Assembly (NCBI RefSeq): GCF_040215725.1 | Contig: NZ_CP157969.1 | Location: 992,001 to 1,056,000 of the forward strand | Source: Rhizobium sp. ZPR4 | GTDB lineage: Bacteria > Pseudomonadota > Alphaproteobacteria > Rhizobiales > Rhizobiaceae | Length of the DNA stretch: 64,000 nt | Direction: 5' to 3' | Shown here: piece after piece, positions 27,722 to 37,162 of the stretch | How the letters are laid out: the number at the start of each line of letters is the position of its first letter | Position numbering within the stretch: position 1 is the stretch's first letter | Program-made: the position numbers and the translations under genes | Notes under the pieces: generated by a model | Told to the model about the DNA's origin: nothing | The model's database searches: none | The model's input: the letters and a program-made list of their open reading frames with translations, nothing else

Positions 27722-29173
27722 TCATGCGATCGCCTCCGTCCAGCCTTGCGTCTTCAAGTCGCTGCGGATGCGCCATTTCAGGATTTCATCAATCAGGCGA
27801 CGTTTGACATCCTGATAAGCGGGATCGCTCCATAAATCGTTGACCTCATTTGGATCGGCAGACAGATCGAAAAGCTGGCCTTCGTCACTCTCGACGAAGT
27901 GGACCAGCTTGAATTGCCTGTCGCGGATCATCGTCATGAATTCCGTGCCGCTCAAGATTCTGTCGCCCGCATGTTCGGAGAAGACGAACTCGCGCGGCGT
28001 GATCTTGGTGCCCGTAAGGTAGGGAGCCAAGGAACGGGCCTCCATCCATTTTGGCACTTCAAGTCCCGCCATCTCCAGGATCGTCGGCCCGAAATCGAAA
28101 AGCGAGACGAGGTCGCCGACGATATTGCCGCGCTCGACACGGTTCGGCGACCAGACGATTGCCGGCACGCGCACGCTCGGCTCGTACATCGTCCATTTCT
28201 GGCTGTGCCCGTGATCGTTCAGGCAATCGCCATGGTCTGACGTGAAGATGATGATGGTGTCGTCGAGAACGCCGCGGCGCTCTAGCGCTTCCATGAGCTT
28301 GCCGATCTGCGTGTCGATCATCGAGACATTGGCGAAATAATGCTCGCGCTGGCGGCGCAATTGCTCCGGTGTCGGATTTTCAAGATGCACGACCGCATCG
28401 TGATCGACGCTTAGATGTTGTTCTCTGAGCTTCTTGAGCGCCGACGGCTGCTGGTCCATCGCCACTTGGTCGCGGATCGCTTCAGGCAGATCGCGATCCT
28501 TATATTTGTCGATATAGTCCTGTGTCGGATCATAGGGCGGGTGCGGGCCGGGGATGCCGATCTGCAGGAAGAATGGCTCGCGGCCCTGGTAGCGATCGAG
28601 CCACATGGCGGCGAATTCTGGAACGAAATTGTCCGAATGCAGATCCTCCGGCAGATCCCAGACGAAGGCACCAAGCCGTTCGCGATAATCTTCGAGCCGT
28701 CGGTATGTGACGCGGCTCGGTTTTTCGATGCTCCGGCTCCAGAAAGCCTTGTCCCAGTTGTCGAGATAGAAGGGCAGGCGCTCGGTCGCTCTATCCTTGT
28801 TTTCGACGACATGCCTTTCGTGAAAACCGAAGGAGTCTTCGAAGGGAGATGTGTGCATCTTGCCGACGTTGACGCAGCGGTAACCGGCATCGGCAAGGCG
28901 ACGCACCCAGCTGTGCGTCCAGCGCTCATCGTTGCGGAATACACCGTTGGTGTGCGGATAGAGCCCCGTGAACAAGCTTGCCCGAGAAGGCGCGCAGGAA
29001 GGGGACGTCACGTACATGTGGCTGAAACACGTGCCTTCCCGAACCAGGCGATCAAGATTCGGGGTGATCATATAGTCGAATCCAGCTGCCGCGATCGTAT
29101 CGAAACGCTGCTGGTCGGTAATGACGAAGACGATGTTGGGCCTCTTCTTTGCCTCTGTCACGTCAATCTCCAT
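27722..29173 (-). CDS. Cysteine-type sulfatase (alkaline phosphatase superfamily), first copy
   Basis: 483-residue type I sulfatase that would hydrolyse a sulfate ester. The formylglycine site is Cys60 in SCAPSRASLFTG (CxPSR), metal ligands are in FVITDQQRFD and TSDHGDCLNDHG, and HP appears in GPHPPYDP. The Cys form needs conversion by a formylglycine-generating enzyme, and one is encoded at 31796. No signal peptide, so probably cytoplasmic. Similar relatives include phosphonate monoester hydrolases of rhizobia, so phosphonate or phosphodiester activity is possible. It overlaps the end of the LacI-type gene by 11 bases, hence co-transcribed with its regulator. Confidence 0.92.
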   Translation of the reverse strand: MEIDVTEAKKRPNIVFVITDQQRFDTIAAAGFDYMITPNLDRLVREGTCFSHMYVTSPSCAPSRASLFTGLYPHTNGVFRNDERWTHSWVRRLADAGYRCVNVGKMHTSPFEDSFGFHERHVVENKDRATERLPFYLDNWDKAFWSRSIEKPSRVTYRRLEDYRERLGAFVWDLPEDLHSDNFVPEFAAMWLDRYQGREPFFLQIGIPGPHPPYDPTQDYIDKYKDRDLPEAIRDQVAMDQQPSALKKLREQHLSVDHDAVVHLENPTPEQLRRQREHYFANVSMIDTQIGKLMEALERRGVLDDTIIIFTSDHGDCLNDHGHSQKWTMYEPSVRVPAIVWSPNRVERGNIVGDLVSLFDFGPTILEMAGLEVPKWMEARSLAPYLTGTKITPREFVFSEHAGDRILSGTEFMTMIRDRQFKLVHFVESDEGQLFDLSADPNEVNDLWSDPAYQDVKRRLIDEILKWRIRSDLKTQGWTEAIA

Positions 29174-30215
29174 TCAGGGATTTAAGGGGCGGGCGGGTAC
29201 TGTTGCGTGCGAGCAGCTCCCAATCGACCACGTTCGTTCTCGGTTCCTCGCCGTTGATCCGCGCAACGATCAGCTCGGCCGTAAGCTCGCCGATCCGATG
29301 GCGATCGGGCTTGACCGTGCTGAGCGACGGGGTGACATAGTTCGCCGCTTCGCTGTCGCCGAAACCGATGACGCCGATATCGCCCGGCAGCTTTCTGTCG
29401 CGTTCATGCAGCGCCTTCAAGACACCGAAGGCGACGACGTCGCTGTTGCAAATGATCCCGTCAATCTGAGGATTGCCGTCGAGCAGTTCATGGGTGAGCA
29501 CTTCGCCAAGCGCCGGCCGGCCGCCTTCCTGTCGAACAGCGTAGACGAGATCCGGCAATCCCGCCGCAGCAATGGCGCTGGCCGCCCCGCGGGCGCGTTT
29601 CCTGGCGCGCATGTCGTTTTCGCGCCTGCTGCCGAGAAAGGCGAGATGCCGGTAGCCGCACGCAATCATGTGATCGGCCTGCGCCCTGCCGGCCCCCTCA
29701 TGATCCATGCCGACGGCAGAATCGATGATGTCGCCGCCGACATCCCACATCTCGATGACCGGAACCCCTGACGACGTCAGCAGCTCGGTGACTTTGGCCG
29801 GATGGTCGACACCGATAATGGCAACCGCCGCCGGGCGCCAGCTGAGGATCGAGCGCACGAGCGTTACTTCCTGATCCGGATCGTAGCGCGTATTGGCGAG
29901 CATGACCTGAAGATTGTCTTTGAGGAGCGCCGATTGCAGGGCATCGATGATGGAGGCAAATTCCGAATAATAGAGCGATGTCACCACGACGCCCACGATG
30001 TCGGATCTCGTCCCCGACAGGCCGCCGGCGAGACGGTTCGGCACATAGTTCAGCTCGTCCATGGCCTTGGCGATCTGTCGCCGCAGCTCCGGTCGCACCG
30101 TGTTGGGCGCGCGTAGCGCCCGCGAGACCGTATTGACCGAAACGCCGACCCTGACTGCGATCGAGGCCAGCGTTGGCGTACCGCCCTTTTCTCGCTCCTC
30201 CGCGTCCGACACCAT
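29163..30215 (-). CDS. LacI-family regulator of the sulfatase locus
   Basis: LacI-type regulator of 350 residues from the ATG at 30215 (MVSDAEEREKGGTP), which lies behind GCGAGGAGG. The longest frame uses a TTG at 30239, within a putative operator, and is less likely. HTH TLASIAVRVGVSVNTVSRAL, hinge NYVPNRLAGGLSGTRSD, then a sensor domain. It sits between two sulfatase genes and faces the sulfatase-FGE-importer operon, so it probably controls both directions. The inducer could be the organosulfate or the released sugar or alcohol. Confidence 0.9.
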   Translation of the reverse strand: MVSDAEEREKGGTPTLASIAVRVGVSVNTVSRALRAPNTVRPELRRQIAKAMDELNYVPNRLAGGLSGTRSDIVGVVVTSLYYSEFASIIDALQSALLKDNLQVMLANTRYDPDQEVTLVRSILSWRPAAVAIIGVDHPAKVTELLTSSGVPVIEMWDVGGDIIDSAVGMDHEGAGRAQADHMIACGYRHLAFLGSRRENDMRARKRARGAASAIAAAGLPDLVYAVRQEGGRPALGEVLTHELLDGNPQIDGIICNSDVVAFGVLKALHERDRKLPGDIGVIGFGDSEAANYVTPSLSTVKPDRHRIGELTAELIVARINGEEPRTNVVDWELLARNSTRPPLKSLNGD

Positions 30216-30233
30216 TCCTCCTCGCAAAAATTT

Positions 30234-30284
30234 GCTCAAGTGAGCGTTGCGTTACCGTTAACTTTATGTCATTTCTCAAGTGAG
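30234..30284. promoter_or_regulatory. Paired candidate operators (CTCAAGTGAG twice)
   Basis: The ten-base near-palindrome CTCAAGTGAG occurs at 30235-30244 (extended to GCTCAAGTGAGC) and at 30275-30284, start to start exactly 40 bases apart. Both lie in the divergent region between the LacI-type gene and the second sulfatase operon. Two identical LacI-like half-symmetric sites about four helical turns apart would allow a tetramer or two dimers to bind on one DNA face. Confidence 0.65.
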
Positions 30285-30362
30285 GAGACAAGAGCGCAAA
30301 AATTTTTCCAGCGAAACTTTCGATCGAAATTTGTGTTCCGGCAGCAGGGAAGGACGTAGAGC

Positions 30363-31799
30363 GTGGCCGACCGCCCCAATATCATCCTGATCATGACCGA
30401 CCAGCAGCGGTACGACTCCATCGCCGCGCTTGGATTTCCCTATGCCGTTACGCCTAATCTCGATGCGCTCGTCGAAAAGGGCGTGACGCTGACGGATTGC
30501 CATATCAACGCTCCCAGTTGCGTTCCCTCGAGAGCCAGCCTCTTCACGGGTTATTATCCGCATACGACCGGCGTGCTCGCCAATGGCCAGCACTGGCAAA
30601 GGACATGGGTCGAGCAGTTGAGGGATGCCGGCTATCGCTGCGTCAACGTCGGCAAGATGCACACCATTCCCTATAATTCGGACTCTGGTTTCCACGAACG
30701 TTATGTCGTGGAAAACAAGGATCGTTACATGGAGGGGCGCTGGTATTTTGACGAATGGGACAAGGCGCTTGCCGCAAACGGCCTCGTCAAACAACAGCGC
30801 GAAACCTACCGCAAGCGGGAGGATTACCGCGAACGTCTTGGCGCCTTCGATTGGGAATTGCCGGAAGAGCTGCATTCCGACGCCTTTGTCGGCAATATGG
30901 CAAAGTGGTGGGTCGATACATATCCGCAGACGGAGCCGCTTTTCCTGCAGGTCGGCTTCCCCGGCCCGCATCCGCCCTTCGATCCGCCGGCGCGCTATTC
31001 TGAGCCCTATCTGAAACGTAACGACCTGCCATTGCCGAAGCCGTCGCGGCAGGAGCTTGAGTCCCTGCATCAGGAATTGAAGGAGAAGCGACAGCACGAT
31101 GTCGAGGTCGATCATGACTCTGTCGTCTGGAACCTCGATCCATCGCCTGAGCAGATGCAACGTCTCTGGGCTCACTATCTCGGCAACGTGACGCTGATCG
31201 ACGAGAAGATCGGCGAGTTGCTGGAGGTCTTGAAGGCGCGCGGTTACCTGGAGGATGCGATTGTCATCTTCACCTCCGACCATGGCGAATGCCTGGGGGA
31301 TCACGGCCTGATCCAGAAATGGTCGATGTATGACGTCGTCACGCGCGTCCCCACAGTCATCTGGTCGACGGCCAATCGGTTCGAGGGTGGCCGGAAGTTG
31401 AATGGCCTCTGCCAGCTTTTCGATCTCGGCCCGACCATATTGGAATATGCGGGGATCACGCCGCCGAAGAGCTTTGAGGCGCGCAGCCTGAAGTCGGCAC
31501 TGGAGACGGGTGAATGGACGCCCCGTACTCATGTATTCTGCGAACAGATCGGTGACGTCGCGATGAGCGGCGGCGTGGAGTTCATGACCGGCGTGCGCAG
31601 CGATGGCTGGAAGCTGGTCCATTTCAAAGGGTCGAGCGATGGGCAATTGTTCGACCTCAAGAACGACCCCGGCGAGGTGCACAATCTCTGGAGCAATCCC
31701 GCATACGAAGAGCAGAAACGCGAGCTTCTCGATGTCGTGCGGGATTGGCTGATCGAGTCGAACTACCGCACGCGTGACGTCATGGCGGGTGCGCGATGA
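30363..31799 (+). CDS. Cysteine-type sulfatase, second copy
   Basis: 478-residue sulfatase, a clear paralogue of the one at 27722. Cys53 lies in SCVPSRASLFTG; metal-binding IMTDQQRYD and TSDHGECLGDHG are present, as is GPHPPFDP. It differs by an insertion of about 15 residues around residue 245 (KPSRQELESLHQELKEKRQHD). GTG start at 30363 with AAGGA before it. It leads an operon with the FGE gene (4-base overlap) and an SsuABC-like importer, so it is likely to act on an imported sulfate ester inside the cell. No signal peptide is visible. Confidence 0.92.
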   Translation: MADRPNIILIMTDQQRYDSIAALGFPYAVTPNLDALVEKGVTLTDCHINAPSCVPSRASLFTGYYPHTTGVLANGQHWQRTWVEQLRDAGYRCVNVGKMHTIPYNSDSGFHERYVVENKDRYMEGRWYFDEWDKALAANGLVKQQRETYRKREDYRERLGAFDWELPEELHSDAFVGNMAKWWVDTYPQTEPLFLQVGFPGPHPPFDPPARYSEPYLKRNDLPLPKPSRQELESLHQELKEKRQHDVEVDHDSVVWNLDPSPEQMQRLWAHYLGNVTLIDEKIGELLEVLKARGYLEDAIVIFTSDHGECLGDHGLIQKWSMYDVVTRVPTVIWSTANRFEGGRKLNGLCQLFDLGPTILEYAGITPPKSFEARSLKSALETGEWTPRTHVFCEQIGDVAMSGGVEFMTGVRSDGWKLVHFKGSSDGQLFDLKNDPGEVHNLWSNPAYEEQKRELLDVVRDWLIESNYRTRDVMAGAR

Positions 31800-32812
31800 T
31801 GGGCTTTCAGCAGGCGACTGCAACCAGATTGACCCTGCCTGCAAAGGACGGGATGGTATGGATCGAAGGCGGCAGTTTCCTGATGGGATCGGGGGATTTC
31901 TATCCCGAGGAGGGCCCCGTTCATCGTGTGAGGGTCGACGGCTTCTTCATGGATGCCACGCCGGTCACGAACCGGGACTTTTCGCGCTTCGTTGCCGACA
32001 CCGGTTATGTGACGATCGCGGAGCAGGCGCCGGACCCATCGCTTTATCCGGGGGCCGATCCGGCCATGCTGCAGCCGGGATCATTGGTCTTTCAAGCGCC
32101 GAAGAGCCCTGGCGGCATGCGCTTCTGGGGCGATTGGTGGCACTATATGGCGGGCGCATGCTGGCACCGGCCCGATGGCATCTCGCCTCTGTCGGAGGAG
32201 ATGATGGATCATCCGGTGGTGCAGGTCTGCCATGCCGATGCCGAGGCCTATGCGCGCTGGGCTGGGAAGGCGCTGCCGAGCGAGGCAGAATGGGAGTTCG
32301 CCGCCCGTGGCGGCATCGAAGGGGCGACGTTTGCCTGGGGAGAGGAGTTCGAACCTGACGGCCACAGGATGGCCAATGTCTGGGACGGCAATTTTCCGAT
32401 GGCCAATCCTGCAGGCAAGGCCAAGTTCGGCACCACGCCGGTCGGAGCCTTTCCCGCAAACGGCTATGGCCTCTCCGATATGATCGGCAACGTCTGGGAA
32501 TGGACCGACGATTACTGGACGGACCGGCATCCGGACGATGCAGCGAAACCTTGCTGCATTCCGATCAATCCCAGAATTGTCACGGCTGAGCAGAGCTACG
32601 ACCCGCGTCAGCCGGCGATCCGCATAGCGCGCAAGATACTGAAGGGTGGGTCGCATCTTTGCGCGCCAAACTATTGCCGCCGCTACCGGCCGGCAGCCCG
32701 GCATCCGGAAATGATCGACAGCGCTACCACGCATGTCGGCTTCCGCTGTGTCCGTCGTCTGGCCGACAAATCTTGTATCGAAGCATGTACAGTTGAAGGC
32801 GAACGGCAATGA
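31796..32812 (+). CDS. Formylglycine-generating enzyme (SUMF1/FGE family)
   Basis: 338-residue FGE-sulfatase fold. It would oxidise the active-site Cys of the two neighbouring sulfatases to formylglycine with O2 and copper. Opening [21 protein letters not shown], then [45 protein letters not shown], and the catalytic pair Cys289/Cys294 in [20 protein letters not shown], which matches the CxxxxC copper site of active FGEs. C-terminal VGFRCVRR is typical. The gene overlaps the sulfatase before and the permease after by four bases each. Presence of both cysteines argues for a true FGE rather than a general SUMF1-fold protein. Confidence 0.93.
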   Translation: MMGFQQATATRLTLPAKDGMVWIEGGSFLMGSGDFYPEEGPVHRVRVDGFFMDATPVTNRDFSRFVADTGYVTIAEQAPDPSLYPGADPAMLQPGSLVFQAPKSPGGMRFWGDWWHYMAGACWHRPDGISPLSEEMMDHPVVQVCHADAEAYARWAGKALPSEAEWEFAARGGIEGATFAWGEEFEPDGHRMANVWDGNFPMANPAGKAKFGTTPVGAFPANGYGLSDMIGNVWEWTDDYWTDRHPDDAAKPCCIPINPRIVTAEQSYDPRQPAIRIARKILKGGSHLCAPNYCRRYRPAARHPEMIDSATTHVGFRCVRRLADKSCIEACTVEGERQ

Positions 32813-33615
32813 GCATCGCAGCGAATGCATCCGCGCGTTCTGACACGGTCCGACGCCCTTTGCTGGCAACATCGGCAGCCATGCTGGTTCTGAATGCAGC
32901 TGCCATCGTTGTCGGGATCGGCCTCTGGTGGCTGGTGACGGCCGAAGGGCTGGTCGGTCTCCCAACGCCGGCCCAGGTGGCTGCGGCTGCTGTCACCGAG
33001 GCCAGAAACGGTATCCTGCTCAGCGATGCGCTCGCCAGCCTCGGTCGGGTCATGACGGGCTTCTGCCTGGGCCTGATCGTCGCTATTCCCGTCGGATTCC
33101 TGATGGGATGGTATCGCATCGCCCGGGGCATCATCGAGCCCTATGTCCAGTTCTTCCGCACCATTCCGCCGCTTGCCATTATCCCGCTCGCAATCGTGAC
33201 GATGGGCATCGACGAGACGCCGAAGATCTTCGTCATTTTCCTGGCTGCCTTCCTGTCGAGCGTCGTTGCGACCTATCAAGGGGTGATCAGCGTCGACAAG
33301 ACGCTCATCAACGCCGCCCGCGTATTGGGGGCGGGCGATTTCACCATTTTCCGGCGCGTGATCATTCCGGCCTCGACACCCTATATCATGGTCGGCGTGC
33401 GTATCGGTCTCGGCTCGTCCTGGGCCACCGTCGTTGCGGCCGAGCTCATCGCCGCGCAGTCCGGCCTCGGCTATCGCATGCAGCAGGCGCAGCTCTACTA
33501 TGATCTGCCGACGATCTTTGTGAGCCTGATCGCCATCGGTGTCCTCGGCTTGCTTATGGATCGGATCGTCATGATGGCCGATCGTATTCTCACCGCATGG
33601 CAGGAAAAGCTATGA
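32809..33615 (+). CDS. ABC transporter permease, SsuC/TauC type
   Basis: 268-residue permease of the nitrate/sulfonate/taurine class with six helices. Characteristic [24 protein letters not shown] and [44 protein letters not shown]. It forms the membrane part of an importer whose ATPase and binding protein follow. Its place behind sulfatase and FGE genes points to uptake of a sulfated or sulfonated compound. Confidence 0.92.
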   Translation: MSIAANASARSDTVRRPLLATSAAMLVLNAAAIVVGIGLWWLVTAEGLVGLPTPAQVAAAAVTEARNGILLSDALASLGRVMTGFCLGLIVAIPVGFLMGWYRIARGIIEPYVQFFRTIPPLAIIPLAIVTMGIDETPKIFVIFLAAFLSSVVATYQGVISVDKTLINAARVLGAGDFTIFRRVIIPASTPYIMVGVRIGLGSSWATVVAAELIAAQSGLGYRMQQAQLYYDLPTIFVSLIAIGVLGLLMDRIVMMADRILTAWQEKL

Positions 33616-34382
33616 CGCCGAAGATCTCGTTTCAAAACGTTTCGAAAAGCTTCGATCTTGCCGGTCAGGCAGCGTTTAGCGCATTGCAGAACCTCAATCT
33701 CGATATCGAGGATGGCGAGTTCATCACCGTGGTCGGCCCTTCCGGCTGCGGTAAGTCGACGGCCATGAATATCGCCGCCGGACTGACGCCCCCATCGTCG
33801 GGGCAGGTATTGGTCGACAATATGCCTGTGAAGGGACCGGGGCCTGAGCGTGGCGTCATCTTCCAGCAATATGCCCTGTTTCCATGGCTGACCGTGCGGC
33901 AGAATGTCGAATTCGGGCTTCAAATCTCGGGGCGCTCCAAGGATGAGCGCCGCAGGATTGCCGATCACTTCATCGAGCTCGTCGGTCTGACGGACTTTGC
34001 CGACGCCCTGCCGAAGATGCTTTCGGGCGGCATGAAACAGCGCTGCGCCATTGCGCGGGCCTATGCGGTCAATCCGAAGATATTGTTGATGGATGAGCCC
34101 TTCGGAGCGCTAGACGCTTTGACGCGCGTGCAATTGCAGGACCAGCTTCTCACCATGTGGAGCAAGGAACGCCGCACGGTGATGTTCATCACGCATGATG
34201 TCGACGAGGCGGTCTATCTGGCGAGCCGGGTCATCGTGATGGCGGCCCGTCCGGGTCGGCTCCACAAGATCATCCCTGTGGATCTGCCCTTTCCCCGGAC
34301 GGAGGAGATGCGGCTTTCGCCGCAGTTTTCCGAGCTGCGCAACGAGGTCTGGCGGGCCGTCTATCACCCCGCCTCAAACTGA
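33612..34382 (+). CDS. ABC transporter ATP-binding protein, SsuB/TauB type
   Basis: 256 residues from ATG 33612, which overlaps the permease stop by four bases and has AGGAAA before it; the frame from 33597 is less likely. Walker [13 protein letters not shown]-loop [12 protein letters not shown], signature [14 protein letters not shown] (the M form usual in SsuB/TauB), Walker [12 protein letters not shown], switch [13 protein letters not shown]. No regulatory domain behind, as is normal for this class. Confidence 0.92.
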   Translation: MTPKISFQNVSKSFDLAGQAAFSALQNLNLDIEDGEFITVVGPSGCGKSTAMNIAAGLTPPSSGQVLVDNMPVKGPGPERGVIFQQYALFPWLTVRQNVEFGLQISGRSKDERRRIADHFIELVGLTDFADALPKMLSGGMKQRCAIARAYAVNPKILLMDEPFGALDALTRVQLQDQLLTMWSKERRTVMFITHDVDEAVYLASRVIVMAARPGRLHKIIPVDLPFPRTEEMRLSPQFSELRNEVWRAVYHPASN

Positions 34383-34404
34383 AGATCAGCAATCACAGGA
34401 GGAA

Positions 34405-35391
34405 ATGATCATGCTGACGAGACGCAGTTTATTGACGACGGCCGCGGCTCTGACGGCCGCCGCCACGATGCCTATAATCGCCAGGCCAGCTCGCGCGGCC
34501 TCAAAGCCGATCAGGATCGGCTATCTCTCCGACTTTCCCAATTCGAGCCTGTTTGCGATCGCCAACGATCAGAAGCTTTGGCAGGCTGAGGGACTGGAAC
34601 CGGACCTGAAGGTGTTCACCAATGGTCCCATCCAGATTCAGGCCATGGGTGCGGGGAGCCTCGATTTCGGGACGATCGGGCCGGGCGCGCTCTGGCTTCC
34701 GGCCAGCGGCCATGCCAGGGTGCTCGGCGTCAATGATATCGGGTTCAGCGACCGCGTCATCGCCCAGGCGGCCTTCGCGTCGATCGCCGATCTCAAGGGC
34801 AAGAAGGTCGGTGTTCCGCAAGGCACATCCGGAGAGATGATCCTGCGCATGGCGCTCGAAAAGGCCGGTATGTCGATCAAGGATGTTCAGGTCGTACCGA
34901 TGGATCCGAGCACGGTCGTTGCCGCCTTCTCCTCCAAGCAGATCGATGCGGCGGGCATCTGGTATCCCTTGATCGATGCGATCAAGCCGCGCGTCCCCGA
35001 TATGAAGGAACTGGCGTCGAACAAGGACTTCTATCCCGATACCTCGTTCATCAACACCTTTGTCGCGCGCAACGAAACGATTGAGAACGATCCCGATCTT
35101 GCCAAGAGCTTTCTGAAGGTCATCAAGAAGGCGATGGACTACCGGGTTGCAAATCTGGATCATGCGATCGAGTTGACGGTCGCCTTTACGCAATCGCCGC
35201 CCGATGCGACTGCCAAGGTTGCAAAAAGCCGCAAACTTTTGACGAGCGCCGAGCTGAACAAGTTCACCGAGGACGGCAGCGTCACGAAGTGGCTAGGCGA
35301 ATTCAACAAGATGTTCGTCGATTTCGGAACCATCAAGGATCCGCTGCCACCGGAGAAATACTTCGATCCGAAATTGTTCCTCTCAGCCTGA
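34405..35391 (+). CDS. ABC transporter substrate-binding protein, SsuA/NMT1 family
   Basis: 328-residue periplasmic binding protein with a Tat-like or Sec signal (TRRSLLTTAAALTAAATMP, cleavage near ARA-ASK). The body has the SsuA/TauA form: IRIGYLSDFPNSSLFAIANDQKLWQAEGLEPDLKVF, GAGSLDFGTIGPGALW and LKGKKVGVPQGTSGEMILR. AGGAGGAA precedes the ATG. Last gene of the sulfatase operon; a stem-loop follows. The ligand is probably an alkyl, aryl or sugar sulfate, inferred from neighbours only. Confidence 0.9.
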   Translation: MIMLTRRSLLTTAAALTAAATMPIIARPARAASKPIRIGYLSDFPNSSLFAIANDQKLWQAEGLEPDLKVFTNGPIQIQAMGAGSLDFGTIGPGALWLPASGHARVLGVNDIGFSDRVIAQAAFASIADLKGKKVGVPQGTSGEMILRMALEKAGMSIKDVQVVPMDPSTVVAAFSSKQIDAAGIWYPLIDAIKPRVPDMKELASNKDFYPDTSFINTFVARNETIENDPDLAKSFLKVIKKAMDYRVANLDHAIELTVAFTQSPPDATAKVAKSRKLLTSAELNKFTEDGSVTKWLGEFNKMFVDFGTIKDPLPPEKYFDPKLFLSA

Positions 35392-35415
35392 TTGACGGAT
35401 CTGTTTGGCGGCAAG

Positions 35416-35436
35416 GCTGCCGTGTGATGCGGCAGC
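35416..35436 (+). terminator. Stem-loop behind the sulfatase-importer operon
   Basis: GCTGCC at 35416-35421 pairs with GGCAGC at 35431-35436, 24 bases behind the last stop codon. An overlapping alternative stem CGGCA/TGCCG is possible. No clear T-run. Confidence 0.4.
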
Positions 35437-35739
35437 TGCTGTCAAACGTGTCGGTTTCTCCTACTGGACGTGGTCGAATGTCCCACGTTCGGCAGCGGAT
35501 GAATGCGGTTCCCGACTACCCGCGGGTGGCGACAAGGTTCGTGGTTCCGCCCTCTGGTAAGATTGACCGAAGCCTCTCGTGCCGGTGTAGGTCCCGATGC
35601 GCTATTGCGGCATCGACTCATGCGCGAAGACAAAGCCAGGGGAAGCTTCTTGCTTATCTTCAAGCTGTTGATAAACTTCAATTGAAGAATGAAATATAAG
35701 CATCCGCAATCGAGGCGCGAACAGGCAATTGAGGTTGTG
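35437..35739. other. Intergenic region without a recognised gene
   Basis: About 300 bases between the sulfatase operon and the DUF6916-type gene. Open frames here are short and low in likeness to any protein. The last 100 bases become AT-richer and may hold the promoter of the next gene. Confidence 0.4.
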
Positions 35740-36033
35740 ATGGTGACTATAACGCTGGATCATTTCGCTCGTTGTGTCGGGGAGGGCTTCGAAATCGATA
35801 TAGGTGCGGCGTCTCTTGTTCTTACGCTGACTGAGGCTCGGCCTCTGCCCGAACGGGGCTTTAAAGGAATGATGAGGGCGCCGTTTGCATTGCTGTTTCG
35901 CAGCATGTCAAAGGTTCTGTTGCCACAGCAGATTTATAGGCTGAACAACGCCTCGCTTGGAATTCTCGACATATTCTTGGTGCCGGTCGCCAGGGACAAG
36001 GATGGGATCATTTATCAGGCGATCTTCAATTGA
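35740..36033 (+). CDS. Small DUF6916-like protein beside tail-collar genes
   Basis: 97 residues from the ATG at 35740 (MVTITLDHFARCVGEGFEI), which follows GAGG; the longer frame from 35689 adds residues of no family likeness. The sequence has the pattern of small cytoplasmic proteins found next to tail-collar genes in many bacteria (TLTEARPLPERGFKGMMRAPFALLF, then LGILDIFLVPVARD...YQAIFN). Function unknown; related proteins are listed as DUF6916. It converges with the GNAT gene, 12 bases between the stops. Family assignment is from memory and moderate. Confidence 0.65.
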   Translation: MVTITLDHFARCVGEGFEIDIGAASLVLTLTEARPLPERGFKGMMRAPFALLFRSMSKVLLPQQIYRLNNASLGILDIFLVPVARDKDGIIYQAIFN

Positions 36034-36044
36034 TGTCTCAGGGT

Positions 36045-36605
36045 TCATGCGCCGCCGGTTAGGAGCGGGCGCCACTCCATGCCTATGTGGGTATCGCTGG
36101 TTTCCGTGACCGTAAATCCGAAGGCTTGATAAAGCTCGTAAGCGCGCCGGTTGTTTCGATCGACATGCAGGGCGATTCCCAGACTTTGTCCTGTCGTTGC
36201 CGCATCTTGAATGGCTTTCAGCGTCGCGGAGCCCAACCCCTGACCACGCCATTCGGTCAGAAAGCCGATATCGATGATATGCCAGGTATCCGCGCTGAGA
36301 TCGATGTAAAGGCGGCCGATGGAGGTGCCGTCCTTTTCGATGATCAGGAAGTCTGCTCGCGGAAAAGCGGCAGCGTAATAGCGATGTTGGAAATTAAACT
36401 GCTGGTCCAGAAATACCTGCTTGTCGTCTCGCGACCAAGGTATCGGGGCCAGCTCATCCTCGCGGAATGAACGGTAAAGTTCTCGCAGAAACGGCAGATC
36501 GGCCAACCTTGCGGGACGCAGGATGCATGGAGGAACGCTAGGCAGGCGATGGCCTTCCAGCCCGGGAAACTCCGGTAGAAGGCCTGTGACGATGCCCGTC
36601 ATCAA
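36045..36605 (-). CDS. GNAT-family N-acetyltransferase
   Basis: 186 residues with the GNAT core: LRPARLADLPFLRELYRSFREDEL, acetyl-CoA loop TEWRGQGLGSATLKAI (R/Q-x-x-G-x-G/A) and the C-terminal NRRAYELYQAFGFTVTET. It is translationally coupled to the preceding tail-collar gene (start 36605 overlaps its stop at 36602). GNAT genes are frequent partners of such collar genes, which suggests that the enzyme modifies the collar proteins or their attached surface target; substrate unknown. Confidence 0.88.
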   Translation of the reverse strand: MMTGIVTGLLPEFPGLEGHRLPSVPPCILRPARLADLPFLRELYRSFREDELAPIPWSRDDKQVFLDQQFNFQHRYYAAAFPRADFLIIEKDGTSIGRLYIDLSADTWHIIDIGFLTEWRGQGLGSATLKAIQDAATTGQSLGIALHVDRNNRRAYELYQAFGFTVTETSDTHIGMEWRPLLTGGA

Positions 36606-37135
36606 TCGAATGTTGGATATGCACCGCTCAATGCAATGCAGAAGTTGACGGCCAAATAAGGCTGGCGGTTTTCATGTGGTTGGCTTCCGCCGCCCGTGCC
36701 GATGACGGTCGATGCAAACTGCGTGTTCGGCTGGGCATTGGGGAGAAACGGGCTGCTCGAATCCGGCAGGCTGAGCGCATCGCCGGTGCTGGGCGAGGCG
36801 GCACGCTTGGATGTATCGCCCTGATTGTAGAGGGTCAAGGAATGCCTGTGTGCCGGCATCTCCGCCTGCGTCAGCGTGATCTCGTTGCTGCCAAAGGTGT
36901 CGCCGGCGATGCGTGGCGTCAGGCCGATGCCCTGGCCTTGGTTGCAACCTGCGCGGTTGGCAAAGTTGGGCAGCTGGAACGTGGTAGAGCCATTGCCGCC
37001 ATACTGGTTGCCAAGCAGGGAAAACAATGCGGCGTTCTGCATGACGGGCAACATTGCGCCGCTACATGATGCCCAACCGAGAGGAGCAAAGTCGAAAGCG
37101 AACAGTTGGATCTCGCCGAGAAAAGGTTGTGTCAT
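36602..37135 (-). CDS. Phage tail-collar domain protein (MdpB-like), copy A
   Basis: 177 residues. Family pattern: FLGEIQLFAFDFAPLGWASC at the start, LFSLLGNQYGGNGSTTFQLPNF, the HxH motif in MPAHRHS, and the end FCIALSGAYP. This domain occurs at the distal end of phage short tail fibres and in the microcystin-related protein MdpB. No signal peptide. Third of three tandem collar genes; no other phage gene lies nearby. Confidence 0.85.
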   Translation of the reverse strand: MTQPFLGEIQLFAFDFAPLGWASCSGAMLPVMQNAALFSLLGNQYGGNGSTTFQLPNFANRAGCNQGQGIGLTPRIAGDTFGSNEITLTQAEMPAHRHSLTLYNQGDTSKRAASPSTGDALSLPDSSSPFLPNAQPNTQFASTVIGTGGGSQPHENRQPYLAVNFCIALSGAYPTFD

Positions 37136-37162
37136 GGCAATGTCCTTTGGCTGAGGCGCGGT

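Noticed and set aside
30276..31844. Minus-strand frame of 522 codons opposite the second sulfatase
   Set aside because: The plus strand encodes a complete sulfatase with CxPSR; the antisense product has no motif.
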